Positions 1 to 7,693 are shown, counted from the first letter of the stretch. The stretch: 58,237 nucleotides of DNA from Candidatus Accumulibacter aalborgensis (GCF_900089955.1 NZ_FLQX01000151.1:1-58237), one strand, 5' to 3'. The notes: a model not told the origin generated them from the letters alone. Made by a program: numbers and translations.

Positions 1-2
1 GC

Positions 3-65
3 TTTGCGATGCTCGTCGATCGCGAGCACGCGTATCGCGAGAATCGCCGCATCGCCCGCCTGTGA
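3..65 (+). pseudogene. IstB-like fragment (partial at window edge)
   Basis: A short open frame enters from the window edge and reads FAMLVDREHAYRENRRIARL before a stop. This resembles the N-terminal segment of IS21-family IstB helper ATPases, which carry an LLVD.E...REN+RLARLL pattern. The reading breaks where the neighbouring IS element begins (about base 61), so it is probably the start of another istB copy cut by that element. Only 20 residues are visible, so the call rests on one motif. Confidence 0.45.
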
Positions 66-102
66 GCGGCGGCGTGAATTCCACATAAATTTGGCGGTTT
101 GA
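61..102. repeat. Left terminal repeat region of the IS21-like element
   Basis: It contains the imperfect 11-bp tip at 61-71 and the perfect 15-bp inner repeat AATTTGGCGGTTTGA at 88-102. Compared with the right end, the left end has CGTGAATT separated from AATTTGGCGG by about 7 extra bases, as if part of the repeat were duplicated. Multiple transposase-binding repeats at each end are typical of IS21 elements. Confidence 0.7.
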
Positions 103-117
103 AATCCACGCTCCAGA

Positions 118-387
118 TCATTTTTTCGTGACCGTCACAAATCCGTATCGCTGCCCGAAAGCCAGCCATGCCCGTCGTGCCGAATGACGTGCCGGTTCGG
201 AGACCTCGACCCGTTCCAGGATGTTCAGCAGCGCCCGAAGTGGGGCGTCCTGCTCATGGCCGATGGCGTCGATGGCGTTTCTTTTGTCTCGCACCCGTTG
301 GGCGCGTTTGCGCTCTGTGCCAGTCATCGGCCGCTCACCCTTGAGCGGCCGACCAGGTTTCGTGACGGTCACCACGGGATCGGTCAT
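118..387 (-). CDS. Small basic protein encoded at the distal end of the IS21-like element
   Basis: An 89-residue protein of unrecognised function. Residues 11-36 read GRPLKGERPMTGTERKRAQR and onwards, resembling the short basic G-R-P...TGAER-R-R stretches of small DNA-binding proteins common in phage and IS neighbourhoods. The rest is predicted helical. Both termini contain a VTVTK motif produced by a palindromic DNA repeat. It is the last gene on the element, about 100 bases after istB on the same strand. It may be an accessory or regulatory protein of the element. Its start has no convincing ribosome-binding site, so coding status is likely but not certain. Confidence 0.5.
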   Translation of the reverse strand: MTDPVVTVTKPGRPLKGERPMTGTERKRAQRVRDKRNAIDAIGHEQDAPLRALLNILERVEVSEPARHSARRAWLAFGQRYGFVTVTKK

Positions 388-415
388 TTGTTTATCCAGG
401 TTTTGTGACAGTCAC
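128..415. repeat. Three GTGACNGTCAC palindromes around the small IS gene
   Basis: The 11-bp palindromes GTGACCGTCAC (128-138), GTGACGGTCAC (362-372) and GTGACAGTCAC (405-415) share one pattern. The first two lie inside the small gene and encode Val-Thr-Val-Thr at its C- and N-termini; the third is 18 bases upstream of its start. The spacing fits operators for a DNA-binding protein, perhaps the small protein itself. Function is inference. Confidence 0.4.
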
Positions 416-490
416 GACGTTCAAGGATTGGGGTACCGGCTCACTGATCTCAGGATTCGGGAGAGTGCACGGGGCGTGTCACGGCCCACG

Positions 491-1261
491 TCATGCTTCG
501 ATCCGCTCTTTCATGCGATAGCTTTTGCCCTCGATGACGACGGTTTCGGAATGGTGGAGCAGCCGATCCAGGAGGGCCGAGGTGAGGGTGCTGTCCTGGT
601 TGAAGATTTCCGGCCAGTGCTTGTAGGCGCGATTGGTGGTGATGATCAGGGCGCCGCGCTCATAGCGTTCGCTGATGATCTGGAAGAGCAGATCGGCGCC
701 ATGCTTGTCTATCGGGAGGTAGCCGAGTTCGTCGAGCACCAGCAGACGTGGCTGCAAGTACTTGCGCAGTTCGCGCTTGAGGTTGCCCTGCGCCTGGGCG
801 GCAGAGAGCGAGTTGATGATATCGATGGCGGTGGTAAACAAGACGGAATAGCCGCGCAGACAAGCGGCATGCCCGAGCGCGATACTGAGATGGCTCTTCC
901 CCAGGCCGACGTTGGCCATGAAGATCACGTTGCCCTTTTCCTCGATGAAGCGCAGTCGAAAGAGATTCTGGATCTGTGGCCGGTTGATTTTGGTCGGCCA
1001 TGTCCAGTCGAACTGATCAAGGGTCTTGAGCACTGGAAAGCGGGCGAGTCCCACCCGCCGCTGGATGCTGCGATCTTCGCGGGCATGCGCCTCGCCTTCG
1101 ATCAGCCGCGCCAGGTACTCGACGTGTGACCATTGCTCGGTGCCTGCTTCCTGAGCCAGGGGTTCAAAATGTTCGAGCAGATAAGGCAGTTTGAGGCTCG
1201 CCAACTGGGCGCGTAGCGCCTCGGTGGGGGCATTGGAAAGGGTCCGTCGGTCAGTGCCCAT
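491..1261 (-). CDS. istB: IS21-family helper ATPase IstB
   Basis: A 256-residue AAA+ ATPase that in IS21 elements assembles on target DNA and directs the IstA transposase. The N-terminal four-helix segment contains LKLPYLLEHFEPLAQEAG, followed by the IstB-type LARLIEGEAHAREDRSIQRR stretch. Walker A reads NVGLGKSHL and Walker B LLVLDELGYLP, and sensor-like TTNR is present. The start at 1261 is chosen because homologs begin just before this helix and it overlaps the 3' end of istA by 11 bases, the usual coupled arrangement; a longer upstream frame only reads istA in another frame. Walker A has serine where most relatives have threonine, which should be tolerated. It looks intact. Confidence 0.93.
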   Translation of the reverse strand: MGTDRRTLSNAPTEALRAQLASLKLPYLLEHFEPLAQEAGTEQWSHVEYLARLIEGEAHAREDRSIQRRVGLARFPVLKTLDQFDWTWPTKINRPQIQNLFRLRFIEEKGNVIFMANVGLGKSHLSIALGHAACLRGYSVLFTTAIDIINSLSAAQAQGNLKRELRKYLQPRLLVLDELGYLPIDKHGADLLFQIISERYERGALIITTNRAYKHWPEIFNQDSTLTSALLDRLLHHSETVVIEGKSYRMKERIEA

Positions 1262-2723
1262 CGCTGTGTCTTTCGTAAGGAGAGAGATCGGGGGCAGCGA
1301 TCTCGAGGTCCAGGAGATCCTGGCGGCGGGTGAGATGCAGCGCCCCCGGCTCGGGGGTTTCGCGAGCCCGCATCTCCAGGATGTTGGCGATGTACTCGCA
1401 ACTGTAGGCGGCGAAGGCGATGCCGTCCTGGATCGCTCGATCGACGGCGTCGACGCCATAGATCTCGCTCAAGGCGACGATCTTGCGGAGGTGATGACGC
1501 GGGTTCATGCGGCGTTGCTCGATGCCTTCGAGATAGACCTGCGCGTGTCTCGACAGGCTCAGGAACTGCACCAGCAAGCGCTGCTCACGGGCGTTGCGCC
1601 GTTGGGCGAGCAGCGCCTTCGGATGATCGGGGTTCTCTATATCCTGACGCCGATCATAGCTGCGAAGGTGACGCGCGATGAGTTTATCCTGGTGGTAAAT
1701 GCATACCCGATCCGGGTAAGCCTTGAGCGTCACGCGTTGGCTTGCAAACTCGGCCGGCACCGAATAATGGTTGGTGTCGAGCGCAACCCGGAACTGCTTC
1801 GAGGCGCGCTGGCTCTGGATGCGACCGATGTCGTAGGGCATCGGGTTGAGTGGCTGCAGCAGCGCCTGTTCATCCTTGAACCGATCCACGGGTCGTTGGT
1901 GCGTTTCACCATGGAGACGGACATTGGCGATGCTCGCCAGCCACACCTCGGCGGCCGGGTTCACCGCACTGAAGTCGAGGAAGTCAGTGCCATTCAGCAG
2001 GTTCTTTTTGATATAGCCCACGCCGTTTTCGACCCGCCCTTTCTCATTGCCTTTCGCAACGTTGCAGGGCGAGATGCCAAACCCCCAATGACGGGCGAAA
2101 TCCAGATACTGCGGATTGAAGACCGGCGCTTCGCCTACCAGGCGGCTGAGCACCGCTGACTTCAAGTTGTCGATCATGAGACGGCCCGGGCAACCGCCAA
2201 AGGCCGCGAAGGCATGCTCGTGCGCCGCGAGAAAGTGCTCCATCGTTTGTGAGACGGTGAATTCGACGTACATCAGGCGGCTATAGCACAGCACCATGAC
2301 GAAGAAGGAGAGCCGCCGGCGGGTCGAGCCCACGCCAATCGAGCCGTATTCACCCCAGTCGACCTGGGCGGCTTCACCCGGAGCAAACGAGAGCTTGAGG
2401 AAAGCTTCCCGACGCACCGGACGGACCCGGCGGACATAGTCCTTGACGATCGTGAAGCCGCCTTCGAAACCGCCCTCGCGCAGGCGCTGGTAGATTTGCT
2501 GCGCGCTGTACGGGTGCGTTTCGAGCAGACGAATGACTTGATCCTTGAACGGATCGAGCCGACTGCCTCGCGCTGCCGATTGCCGGGGGTGGAACTGCTC
2601 GCAGGCCAGCCATTTCACTACCGTTTGCTCATGCAGGCCAAGGGCACGCGCGGTCTGCGTGACGGTCAGTCCCTGCCGCTCGTGACAGTCCTTGATCTTG
2701 CAGTACAGCTCGTATTTGATCAT
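1251..2723 (-). CDS. istA: IS21-family transposase IstA
   Basis: A 490-residue DDE transposase. A helix-turn-helix at residues 18-42 (LTVTQTARALGLHEQTVVKW) should bind the terminal repeats. The RNase H-like core has candidate catalytic residues Asp122 (QVDWGEYG), Asp185 (LMIDNLKSAV) and Glu232 (KGRVENGVGYIK). The C-terminal half carries the usual Mu-like beta-barrel segment (NHYSVPAEFASQRV). Its ATG overlaps the stop of the winged-helix gene in ATGA, and its end overlaps istB, so the three are translationally coupled. It appears full length and probably functional. Confidence 0.95.
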   Translation of the reverse strand: MIKYELYCKIKDCHERQGLTVTQTARALGLHEQTVVKWLACEQFHPRQSAARGSRLDPFKDQVIRLLETHPYSAQQIYQRLREGGFEGGFTIVKDYVRRVRPVRREAFLKLSFAPGEAAQVDWGEYGSIGVGSTRRRLSFFVMVLCYSRLMYVEFTVSQTMEHFLAAHEHAFAAFGGCPGRLMIDNLKSAVLSRLVGEAPVFNPQYLDFARHWGFGISPCNVAKGNEKGRVENGVGYIKKNLLNGTDFLDFSAVNPAAEVWLASIANVRLHGETHQRPVDRFKDEQALLQPLNPMPYDIGRIQSQRASKQFRVALDTNHYSVPAEFASQRVTLKAYPDRVCIYHQDKLIARHLRSYDRRQDIENPDHPKALLAQRRNAREQRLLVQFLSLSRHAQVYLEGIEQRRMNPRHHLRKIVALSEIYGVDAVDRAIQDGIAFAAYSCEYIANILEMRARETPEPGALHLTRRQDLLDLEIAAPDLSPYERHSDGH

Positions 2724-3112
2724 GCGGTCCGTCCCAAGACGGCGCGCAACTGGCTGATTCGGACACTGATCTCATCAGCCCCGAGTTCGCTCCCTTCTCT
2801 GCGTGGCGATGAATCGAGCGACAAGACCTGATAGAGCGGGTGTTGATAGGCAATGAGGCCGATGCGCATCAGATCGCTGCGCGCCTGGCTCAGACGCGCA
2901 GGCGTCAGCGACAGGCAGCGACCGAGCGCGGCATCCGAGTAGTAGCTCAACCCCTGGGCATCGGCAACCGTCACCAGAAACAGGTACAACGCCGCCGCCG
3001 GAGGATCACAACGCTCGATGTAGCGCTCCCGCACCAGGCGGTGGTCGAGCCAACTGAATTGCATCGGGATCTGTCGGACCCGGTCCGGACAAAGAACACG
3101 CTTGAGGGTCAT
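2720..3112 (-). CDS. Winged-helix-like accessory protein of the IS21-like element
   Basis: A 130-residue protein beginning MTLKRVLCPDRVRQIP. Its middle, YYSDAALGRCLSLTPARLSQ and the following residues, looks like a helix-turn-helix or winged helix, similar to small replication or regulatory proteins. The start at 3112 is preferred because the longer frame upstream reads through the neighbouring zinc-finger gene. The stop overlaps the istA start as ATGA, so it is coupled to the transposase and may regulate it or assist target binding. Such a gene is not part of the minimal two-gene IS21 design. The specific function is unknown. Confidence 0.7.
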   Translation of the reverse strand: MTLKRVLCPDRVRQIPMQFSWLDHRLVRERYIERCDPPAAALYLFLVTVADAQGLSYYSDAALGRCLSLTPARLSQARSDLMRIGLIAYQHPLYQVLSLDSSPRREGSELGADEISVRISQLRAVLGRTA

Positions 3113-3611
3113 CGCCCATCCTCCCCGCCATGATGTCAGTGCCGAGTTGTACCAGCCGTCGGGTGCTTCGGGCGATGTCATCTTGTAACGTACTGCCCAT
3201 GAAATGGGCAATAAAGCCAATGACAACAGCCGGTTGGCCAAGCCAGACATCTTGTAACGCAGGTCGCAAGATGTCTTGAGGCGCCTGAGTCATTTCAAGG
3301 GGTTGCGCAGGGCAGACCTCTTGTAACGCAATCGGCTCCGCCGCTTCGGGCGCCGCTTCCCCTCTCTGGCCTTTCGGGCGTCGCCAATACCCCGGATGGG
3401 CTTCGCGCCATGACTTCACCCGCGCGACATTCTCGGCACCGCGAAAGTAGTTCCGGTTATCGCTCTTGGCCAGCCAGGCGCGATGACTGGCGGCCTTGCT
3501 CTCCTTGCGGCAAGCCGGCGCCGAACAGTATTTCTGGTGCCGCGCGTTGCGCGCATCAGCCACGAAAAATACCCCGCACAACAGACACTTGAGCTCTTCT
3601 GTACGCGCCAT
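3006..3611 (-). CDS. Putative zinc-finger protein, first gene of the IS21-like element
   Basis: A 201-residue frame starting MARTEELKCLLCG. Cys9, Cys12, Cys29 and Cys34 form a CX2C...CX4C pattern, as in small zinc ribbons, followed by a basic helical stretch (RKESKAASHRAWLAKSDNRN). The last 35 residues overlap the next gene's N-terminus in another frame by 107 bases and are proline-rich and unconvincing, so the functional protein may be mainly the first 170 residues. It is the promoter-proximal gene of the IS transcript. A role in DNA binding or regulation of transposition is plausible but unproven. Confidence 0.6.
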   Translation of the reverse strand: MARTEELKCLLCGVFFVADARNARHQKYCSAPACRKESKAASHRAWLAKSDNRNYFRGAENVARVKSWREAHPGYWRRPKGQRGEAAPEAAEPIALQEVCPAQPLEMTQAPQDILRPALQDVWLGQPAVVIGFIAHFMGSTLQDDIARSTRRLVQLGTDIMAGRMGDDPQACSLSGPGPTDPDAIQLARPPPGAGALHRAL

Positions 3612-3741
3612 GCTCCCCCTTCATTTCCCCCGAAATGCGGCGCAACAGCGCGCTGCTCAGCACACTATGAGCGCATGAGGGAAGGGAAAAAGCGAAGAAG
3701 GAAGAAGACCGAAGAGCGAGGAAGAAGAGTCAAAAAGACCT

Positions 3742-4146
3742 TCAGAGAAAAGCCGCTGAAGAAAAGCGACGAAGAAAATCCATGACGATCAAACCGCCAA
3801 ATTCACGTGACTTTCGGAACGCCCCTGACACATAAGCGAACAAATCGCCGAAATTCAAGCCCGCCGGGTGCCCACTGCCCTTGCCGAAGGCCACGAAAGC
3901 GGCGTAAGCGGCATGGGTCTCCGCCTCGCCGGGCGGAACCATCTCGAACAGCGGCAAGCGCAGCAAGTCATCGAGCAACACCACCGCACGCTGGCCCCGG
4001 CGACCATGAACCACGAGATGAGTCTCCACCACCGAGGGCGTGCTGACCAACACCCGACGCTTCCGCCGCATCAGGCCGAGGAAGGCTTCGCGCTCCGGTT
4101 CGCCGAAGACGACGGCCACCAGCGCCGAGGTGTCGACGACGATCAT
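3742..4146 (-). pseudogene. PIN-domain toxin VapC, C-terminus replaced by IS sequence
   Basis: VapC toxins are Mg-dependent RNases. The N-terminal 105 residues are normal: MIVVDTSALVAVVFGEPE with Asp5, the SVVETHLV glutamate and the HPAGLNFGDLFAYV motif holding the third acidic residue. After base 3831 the frame enters the right end of the IS element and reads VSGAFRKSREFGG and then unrelated residues. Family members normally continue with a LA+..G.PLLFKG.DF..TD segment that supplies the fourth acidic residue and the last helix. The toxin is therefore most likely inactive. Its ATG overlaps the vapB stop (ATGA), the standard operon layout. Confidence 0.85.
3789..3830. repeat. Right terminal repeat region of the IS21-like element
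   Basis: This is the inverted copy of the left end: 3789-3803 is the reverse complement of 88-102, and 3820-3830 nearly matches the left tip. The boundary at 3830 coincides with the point where the vapC reading frame to its right stops looking like a PIN domain. Confidence 0.7.
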
Positions 4147-4382
4147 GCGGGTAGTCCCTGTTCATCCCAGGCCAGAGGATTGAAAGCGTCGCTCCTGTCG
4201 GGTATACGGTCCATCTGCGCCAGCAACGCCTCGGCGTGCGCCGCCGGGTCATCGCTGCCCGCCATGTCACGCAGCAAGCGATCGACGGCTTGTTCGACCG
4301 CTGCGGTCTTGCTCAAACCGGTGGCCTTGGCCAACCGTTCCACTTTGTCGACTACCGTTGGATTGGCTATTTGCAGGGGCAT
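4143..4382 (-). CDS. VapB-type antitoxin (ribbon-helix-helix)
   Basis: A 79-residue antitoxin starting MPLQIANPTVVDKVERLAKA. Residues 1-45 resemble the short-strand, helix, helix DNA-binding fold of PSK/VapB antitoxins, with TGLSKTAAVEQAVDRLL as the helical core. The C-terminal tail (DRSDAFNPLAWDEQGLPA) would wrap the toxin. ATG at 4382 has GGAG six bases upstream, better spaced than the ATG at 4388. A 22-bp perfect palindrome just upstream is the likely autoregulatory operator. The partner toxin is truncated by the IS, so this antitoxin may now be orphaned. Confidence 0.82.
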   Translation of the reverse strand: MPLQIANPTVVDKVERLAKATGLSKTAAVEQAVDRLLRDMAGSDDPAAHAEALLAQMDRIPDRSDAFNPLAWDEQGLPA

Positions 4383-4393
4383 CGTCATCTCCA

Positions 4394-4415
4394 GTGATGT
4401 TGATATCAACATCAC
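4394..4415. promoter_or_regulatory. 22-bp perfect palindromic operator of vapBC
   Basis: Half-site GTGATGTTGAT is followed directly by its reverse complement, giving a 22-bp perfect palindrome 11 bases upstream of the vapB ATG. VapB-family antitoxins repress their own operons by binding such palindromes. The position makes this the likely operator. Confidence 0.75.
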
Positions 4416-4486
4416 CAATATACAGTCGACGTCGCTCTACCACAAGGAAATGCGCGCCCGACCCGAGTTTTCAGGTTTAATGCCCC

Positions 4487-6805
4487 ATGCGCAGCAGCAT
4501 CATTGCCTTTGCCCTCGGGGTCGGGTTTATCCAGATGCAGGAGAATCTGCCGGCGTGGCCGCTCGTCGTGGGCTTGCTGGTCGTCGCTCTTTTGCTGCTG
4601 TTCTGGCTAGGGCGGCGCCAGGACACGATCGGCCGCGCTGGCTCGACGCTGCTCTGCGCACTGCTCGGCCTGGCGTGGGCGGTGCTGCTCGCCGAACATC
4701 GCCTGCAAGACTACCTGCCAGCCGAGTGGGAGGGCCGCGATGTGCAGATCGTCGGAGTGGTCGCCGCGCTGCCGCATGCCTTCGAGCGCGGCGAGCGCTT
4801 CGAGTTTGACGTCGAGTCGGTCGACACGCCTGGCGCGCGACTGCCGCAACGGATCATGCTCTCCTGGTATCACGGCGTTCTGGAGGACGAGTGGCGCGAA
4901 AAGCTGGTGCTTCGTCCGGGTGAGCGCTGGCGCTTAACCGTTCGCCTCAAACGTCCGCACGGCAACGCCAACCCGCATGGCTTCGACTACGAGGCCTGGC
5001 TGTTCGAGCGCGGCCTGCGGGCGACGGGTTACGTGCGTCCGCGCGCTGTCGGAGAACGTCTCGACGACTTCGTCTTGCGGCCTGACTATGTCATCGAGCG
5101 CTGGCGCGAACGAATACGCCGATCGTTCTTCGAGGTCCTGCCCGATGCGCCCTATGGAGGCATTCTGGCGGCGCTGGCGATCGGTGACGAACAGGCGATT
5201 CCCAGCGACCAATGGCGCTTGTTCAGGCAGACCGGAGTGACGCATCTGATGTCGATCTCCGGCCTGCATGTGACGATGGTCGCGGCGCTGTTTGCCGGCC
5301 TGTCCGGTTGGCTGTGGCGGCGCAGTGAGCGGCTGATGCTGTTTCTGCCGGCACAGAAAGCGGCCGTCGCAGCCGGCTGGCTGGCCGCTGGTGGCTACTC
5401 GCTGCTCGCCGGCTTTGCCGTTCCGGCACAGCGGACGCTGTACATGCTGACCGTGGTGGCGCTCGCGCTGTGGTCGGGTCGCAACCTGGGCGCCAGCCGC
5501 AGCCTGTTGCTGGCGTTGCTGCTGGTCTTGCTGCTCGATCCCTGGGCCGTGCTGTCGCCCGGTTTCTGGCTCTCTTTCGCGGCTGTCGGCCTGCTCTTTT
5601 TCGTCGCCACCTCACGGGTCGGTGTTGCGCGTGGCTGGCGAGCGGTCCTTGCCGGTTGGAGCGCTACGCAGTGGGCAGTGACCATCGGCACGCTGCCCAT
5701 GCTGCTGTTGATGTTCCAGCAGTTCTCGCTGGTCTCGCCGGCGGCCAATGCGCTGGCCATTCCGCTGGTCAGCTTCGTCATCACGCCCCTGGCGCTGCTC
5801 TTCGCGGTTATCCCCTGGCCCTTGCTGCTGCAAGGCGATCACTGGCTGTTGTCCGCTCTGATGCATTTTCTGGAATGGCTCGCCGTCTGGCCCGTCTGGC
5901 AGCAGCCGGCGCCGCCGCTGGCAGCGGCACTGGTGGCCGTTCCGGGGGTGATCTGGCTGTTGCTGCCGCGCGGCTTTCCGGCGCGCTGGGTGGGCCTTTG
6001 TCTGCTCTTGCCGATGTTTTTCTGGCCAGCGCCACGGCCGGCTGCCGGTGACGCCTGGGTCGACGTGCTCGATGTCGGTCAGGGTCTGGCGGTCGTCGTG
6101 CGCACGGCCGGGCACACGCTGCTCTACGACACCGGGCCACTGTACAGCGCCGAATCGGATGCTGGTCAGCGCATCGTCGTTCCCTATCTGCGTGCGCAAG
6201 GCGTCGAGCAACTCGATGTACTGATCGTGACGCATCGCGACAAGGACCATTCGGGCGGCGTCGCCGCCGTCCGCGAAGCCTTGCCGCCGACGCGCACGCT
6301 GTCGTCGGTAGCCGAGTTGCAGCCTGAGCGCTGTGTTGCCGGTCAGGCCTGGGAGTGGGAAGGTGTCCGGTTTACTATCCTGCATCCGGTGGACGGCGAT
6401 TACGACCGCCGGGTGGCCAAGACCAACAACATGAGCTGCGTGCTGCGCGTGGAAAACGCTGCCGGCAGCGTCCTGCTGACCTCCGATATCGAGGCCCGAG
6501 ACGAGCAGGCGCTGCTCGCCAGGTCACCGGCGCTGCTGGCCAGCGATGTGTTGCTGGTCCCGCATCATGGCAGCGCGACTTCATCGACGCGCGCGTTCAT
6601 TGCCGCCGCCGGTGCGCGGGAAGTGGTCATTCCTGTCGGCTACCGCAACCGCTTCCAGCATCCACGGCCCGAGGTCGTCGAACGTTACGGCGCCAGTCGC
6701 CTCTGGCGCACCGACCGGGACGGAGCCGTACGAATCAGCCTCGCTGGCGGGGTCTCGCTCTCCTCGTATCGAACGGCGTATCGCCGTTACTGGCACGGAG
6801 AGTGA
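4487..6805 (+). CDS. comEC: DNA internalization competence protein ComEC/Rec2
   Basis: A 772-residue inner-membrane channel protein that moves single-stranded DNA into the cytoplasm during natural transformation. Order: two N-terminal membrane segments (about 1-70), a periplasmic OB-like DUF4131 region (about 75-210), a multi-helix Competence domain starting near residue 225 with the family motif SISGLHVTM near 255, and a C-terminal metallo-beta-lactamase-like domain from about residue 525 (VDVLDVGQGLAVVV, THRDKDHSGG near 583, LLVPHHGS). The length and domain set match the full-length proteobacterial form. No other competence gene is visible nearby. Confidence 0.95.
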   Translation: MRSSIIAFALGVGFIQMQENLPAWPLVVGLLVVALLLLFWLGRRQDTIGRAGSTLLCALLGLAWAVLLAEHRLQDYLPAEWEGRDVQIVGVVAALPHAFERGERFEFDVESVDTPGARLPQRIMLSWYHGVLEDEWREKLVLRPGERWRLTVRLKRPHGNANPHGFDYEAWLFERGLRATGYVRPRAVGERLDDFVLRPDYVIERWRERIRRSFFEVLPDAPYGGILAALAIGDEQAIPSDQWRLFRQTGVTHLMSISGLHVTMVAALFAGLSGWLWRRSERLMLFLPAQKAAVAAGWLAAGGYSLLAGFAVPAQRTLYMLTVVALALWSGRNLGASRSLLLALLLVLLLDPWAVLSPGFWLSFAAVGLLFFVATSRVGVARGWRAVLAGWSATQWAVTIGTLPMLLLMFQQFSLVSPAANALAIPLVSFVITPLALLFAVIPWPLLLQGDHWLLSALMHFLEWLAVWPVWQQPAPPLAAALVAVPGVIWLLLPRGFPARWVGLCLLLPMFFWPAPRPAAGDAWVDVLDVGQGLAVVVRTAGHTLLYDTGPLYSAESDAGQRIVVPYLRAQGVEQLDVLIVTHRDKDHSGGVAAVREALPPTRTLSSVAELQPERCVAGQAWEWEGVRFTILHPVDGDYDRRVAKTNNMSCVLRVENAAGSVLLTSDIEARDEQALLARSPALLASDVLLVPHHGSATSSTRAFIAAAGAREVVIPVGYRNRFQHPRPEVVERYGASRLWRTDRDGAVRISLAGGVSLSSYRTAYRRYWHGE

Positions 6806-6842
6806 TCCACTGGCGATGCACAGCGCCGATACCGTACCGATC

Positions 6843-7253
6843 TTACGCGGATCGATCCGGTGCGATCAGCATAACGCCGGGAAAATACGGGGCGTAGCGT
6901 CGTGAGTCCCTGGTCAGAACGGAATTGCCCGCCACCGCTGCGTGCGCCCCGATAAAGAAATCGCCAAGGACATTGCGCTTCGTGCCCCCTTGCCGCCGGT
7001 AACGCACAAACGCTTTGCCGGCGAGAAACAGGGCTGAGCGCGGTATCTCAATCATGACCAGGCCTAGGTCATTGAGGGCCTGATCCAGGGCTTCCAGCGT
7101 CGAAAAGGTCAGCGAAAGCTCGGAGTAGATGATCGGATTGATTGCCAGTCGATGAATTCTGGACTGAGCGCGCAATTGATGGGTCGACCAGTCGGCCCAT
7201 TCTGGGTCGTCCTCCAGAACATCGACCAGCACGTTGGTATCGACCAGCAGCAT
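6843..7253 (-). CDS. PIN-domain toxin (VapC family)
   Basis: A 136-residue putative RNase. MLLVDTNVLVDVLEDDPEW supplies Asp5, NPIIYSELSL the conserved Glu, and NVLGDFFIGAHAAV and SVLTRDSRRYAPYF the last acidic residues, so all four active-site positions appear present. It overlaps the AbrB-type antitoxin by one base (TGATG), so the pair is co-translated. Unlike the vapC at 3742-4146 it is complete. The target RNA cannot be read from sequence. Confidence 0.88.
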   Translation of the reverse strand: MLLVDTNVLVDVLEDDPEWADWSTHQLRAQSRIHRLAINPIIYSELSLTFSTLEALDQALNDLGLVMIEIPRSALFLAGKAFVRYRRQGGTKRNVLGDFFIGAHAAVAGNSVLTRDSRRYAPYFPGVMLIAPDRSA

Positions 7254-7492
7254 CAGCCCTCACCACGCAGGAGAGCCATCAAGTCGTCAGTTCGCCACTT
7301 TACGTCAGCCTTGCCACGGGCAGCATCGAAACGGTCCGGTTGACGGGTTGGGCAAGCGCCAACCTTGTGGATCACCACATGGCCATCGCGATTGACGGCG
7401 AAGTCCACGGCGCAGCCCGGTGCCAGATCGAGGGCATCGCGAATCTGTTTGGGGATGGTGACTTGTCGCTTGCTGGTAAGCGTTGTCGGCAT
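7253..7492 (-). CDS. AbrB/SpoVT-type antitoxin
   Basis: A 79-residue protein. Its N-terminal swapped-hairpin domain reads TTLTSKRQVTIPKQIRDALD then LAPGCAVDFAVNRDGHVVI, the standard AbrB-fold DNA-binding signature. The C-terminal tail should contact the PIN toxin encoded immediately downstream. The pair sits between comEC and tRNA-Ser and reads away from the tRNA. Autoregulation is expected from the family; no clear palindrome was seen upstream. Confidence 0.87.
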   Translation of the reverse strand: MPTTLTSKRQVTIPKQIRDALDLAPGCAVDFAVNRDGHVVIHKVGACPTRQPDRFDAARGKADVKWRTDDLMALLRGEG

Positions 7493-7530
7493 GGCCTATC
7501 TCCAGGGTATTACTCAGGAGGCTTAAACGA

Positions 7531-7562
7531 AAAACCCCGCAAAACATGGCGTTCAGCGGGGT
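7531..7562 (-). terminator. Rho-independent terminator after lysC/tRNA-Ser
   Basis: On the minus strand ACCCCGC and GCGGGGT form a 7-bp stem around a 15-base loop, followed by a T run (GGGGTTTTTCG). It lies about 40 bases downstream of the tRNA-Ser 3' end and upstream of the antitoxin gene, so it should end the lysC-tRNA transcript. Confidence 0.8.
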
Positions 7563-7599
7563 GTTCGTAAAAGCCTCAGACAGTGTGGGTCTGGTGTCC

Positions 7600-7693
7600 T
7601 GGCGGAGACGAAGGGATTTGAACCCTTGATGCAGGTTTATGCCCGCATGCTCCCTTAGCAGGGGAGTGCCTTCGACCTCTCGGCCACGTCTCC
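7600..7693 (-). tRNA. tRNA-Ser (anticodon GCU)
   Basis: Reading the minus strand, the acceptor stem GGAGACG pairs with CGTCTCC, followed by G and an encoded CCA. The anticodon arm CTCCC-CTGCTAA-GGGAG places GCT at the anticodon. A long variable arm (GCGGGC...GCCTGC-like region) and TTCAAAT T-loop fit a class II serine tRNA. Its first base is also the last base of the lysC stop codon, so it is cut from the lysC transcript. Confidence 0.96.

Larger units (their letters stand above)
61..3830 (-). mobile_element. IS21-family insertion element with accessory genes
   Basis: The element is about 3.77 kb and holds istA and istB in overlapping frames plus three extra minus-strand ORFs. Proposed tips are TGTGAGCGGCG at 61-71 and its near match TGTCAGGGGCG (reverse strand) at 3820-3830, identical at 9 of 11 positions and giving TG...CA ends as in IS21. 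An inner 15-bp inverted repeat, AATTTGGCGGTTTGA, lies at 88-102 and inverted at 3789-3803. No target duplication is visible: the bases left of 61 and right of 3830 differ, and the two flanks belong to different genes (istB fragment and vapC). That suggests an adjacent deletion or recombination after insertion. Exact tips are inferred from the repeat match. Confidence 0.8.

Noticed and set aside
221-1129. Long plus-strand frame opposite istB
   Set aside because: It is a GC-rich antisense shadow of istB; the minus strand encodes a clear ATPase.
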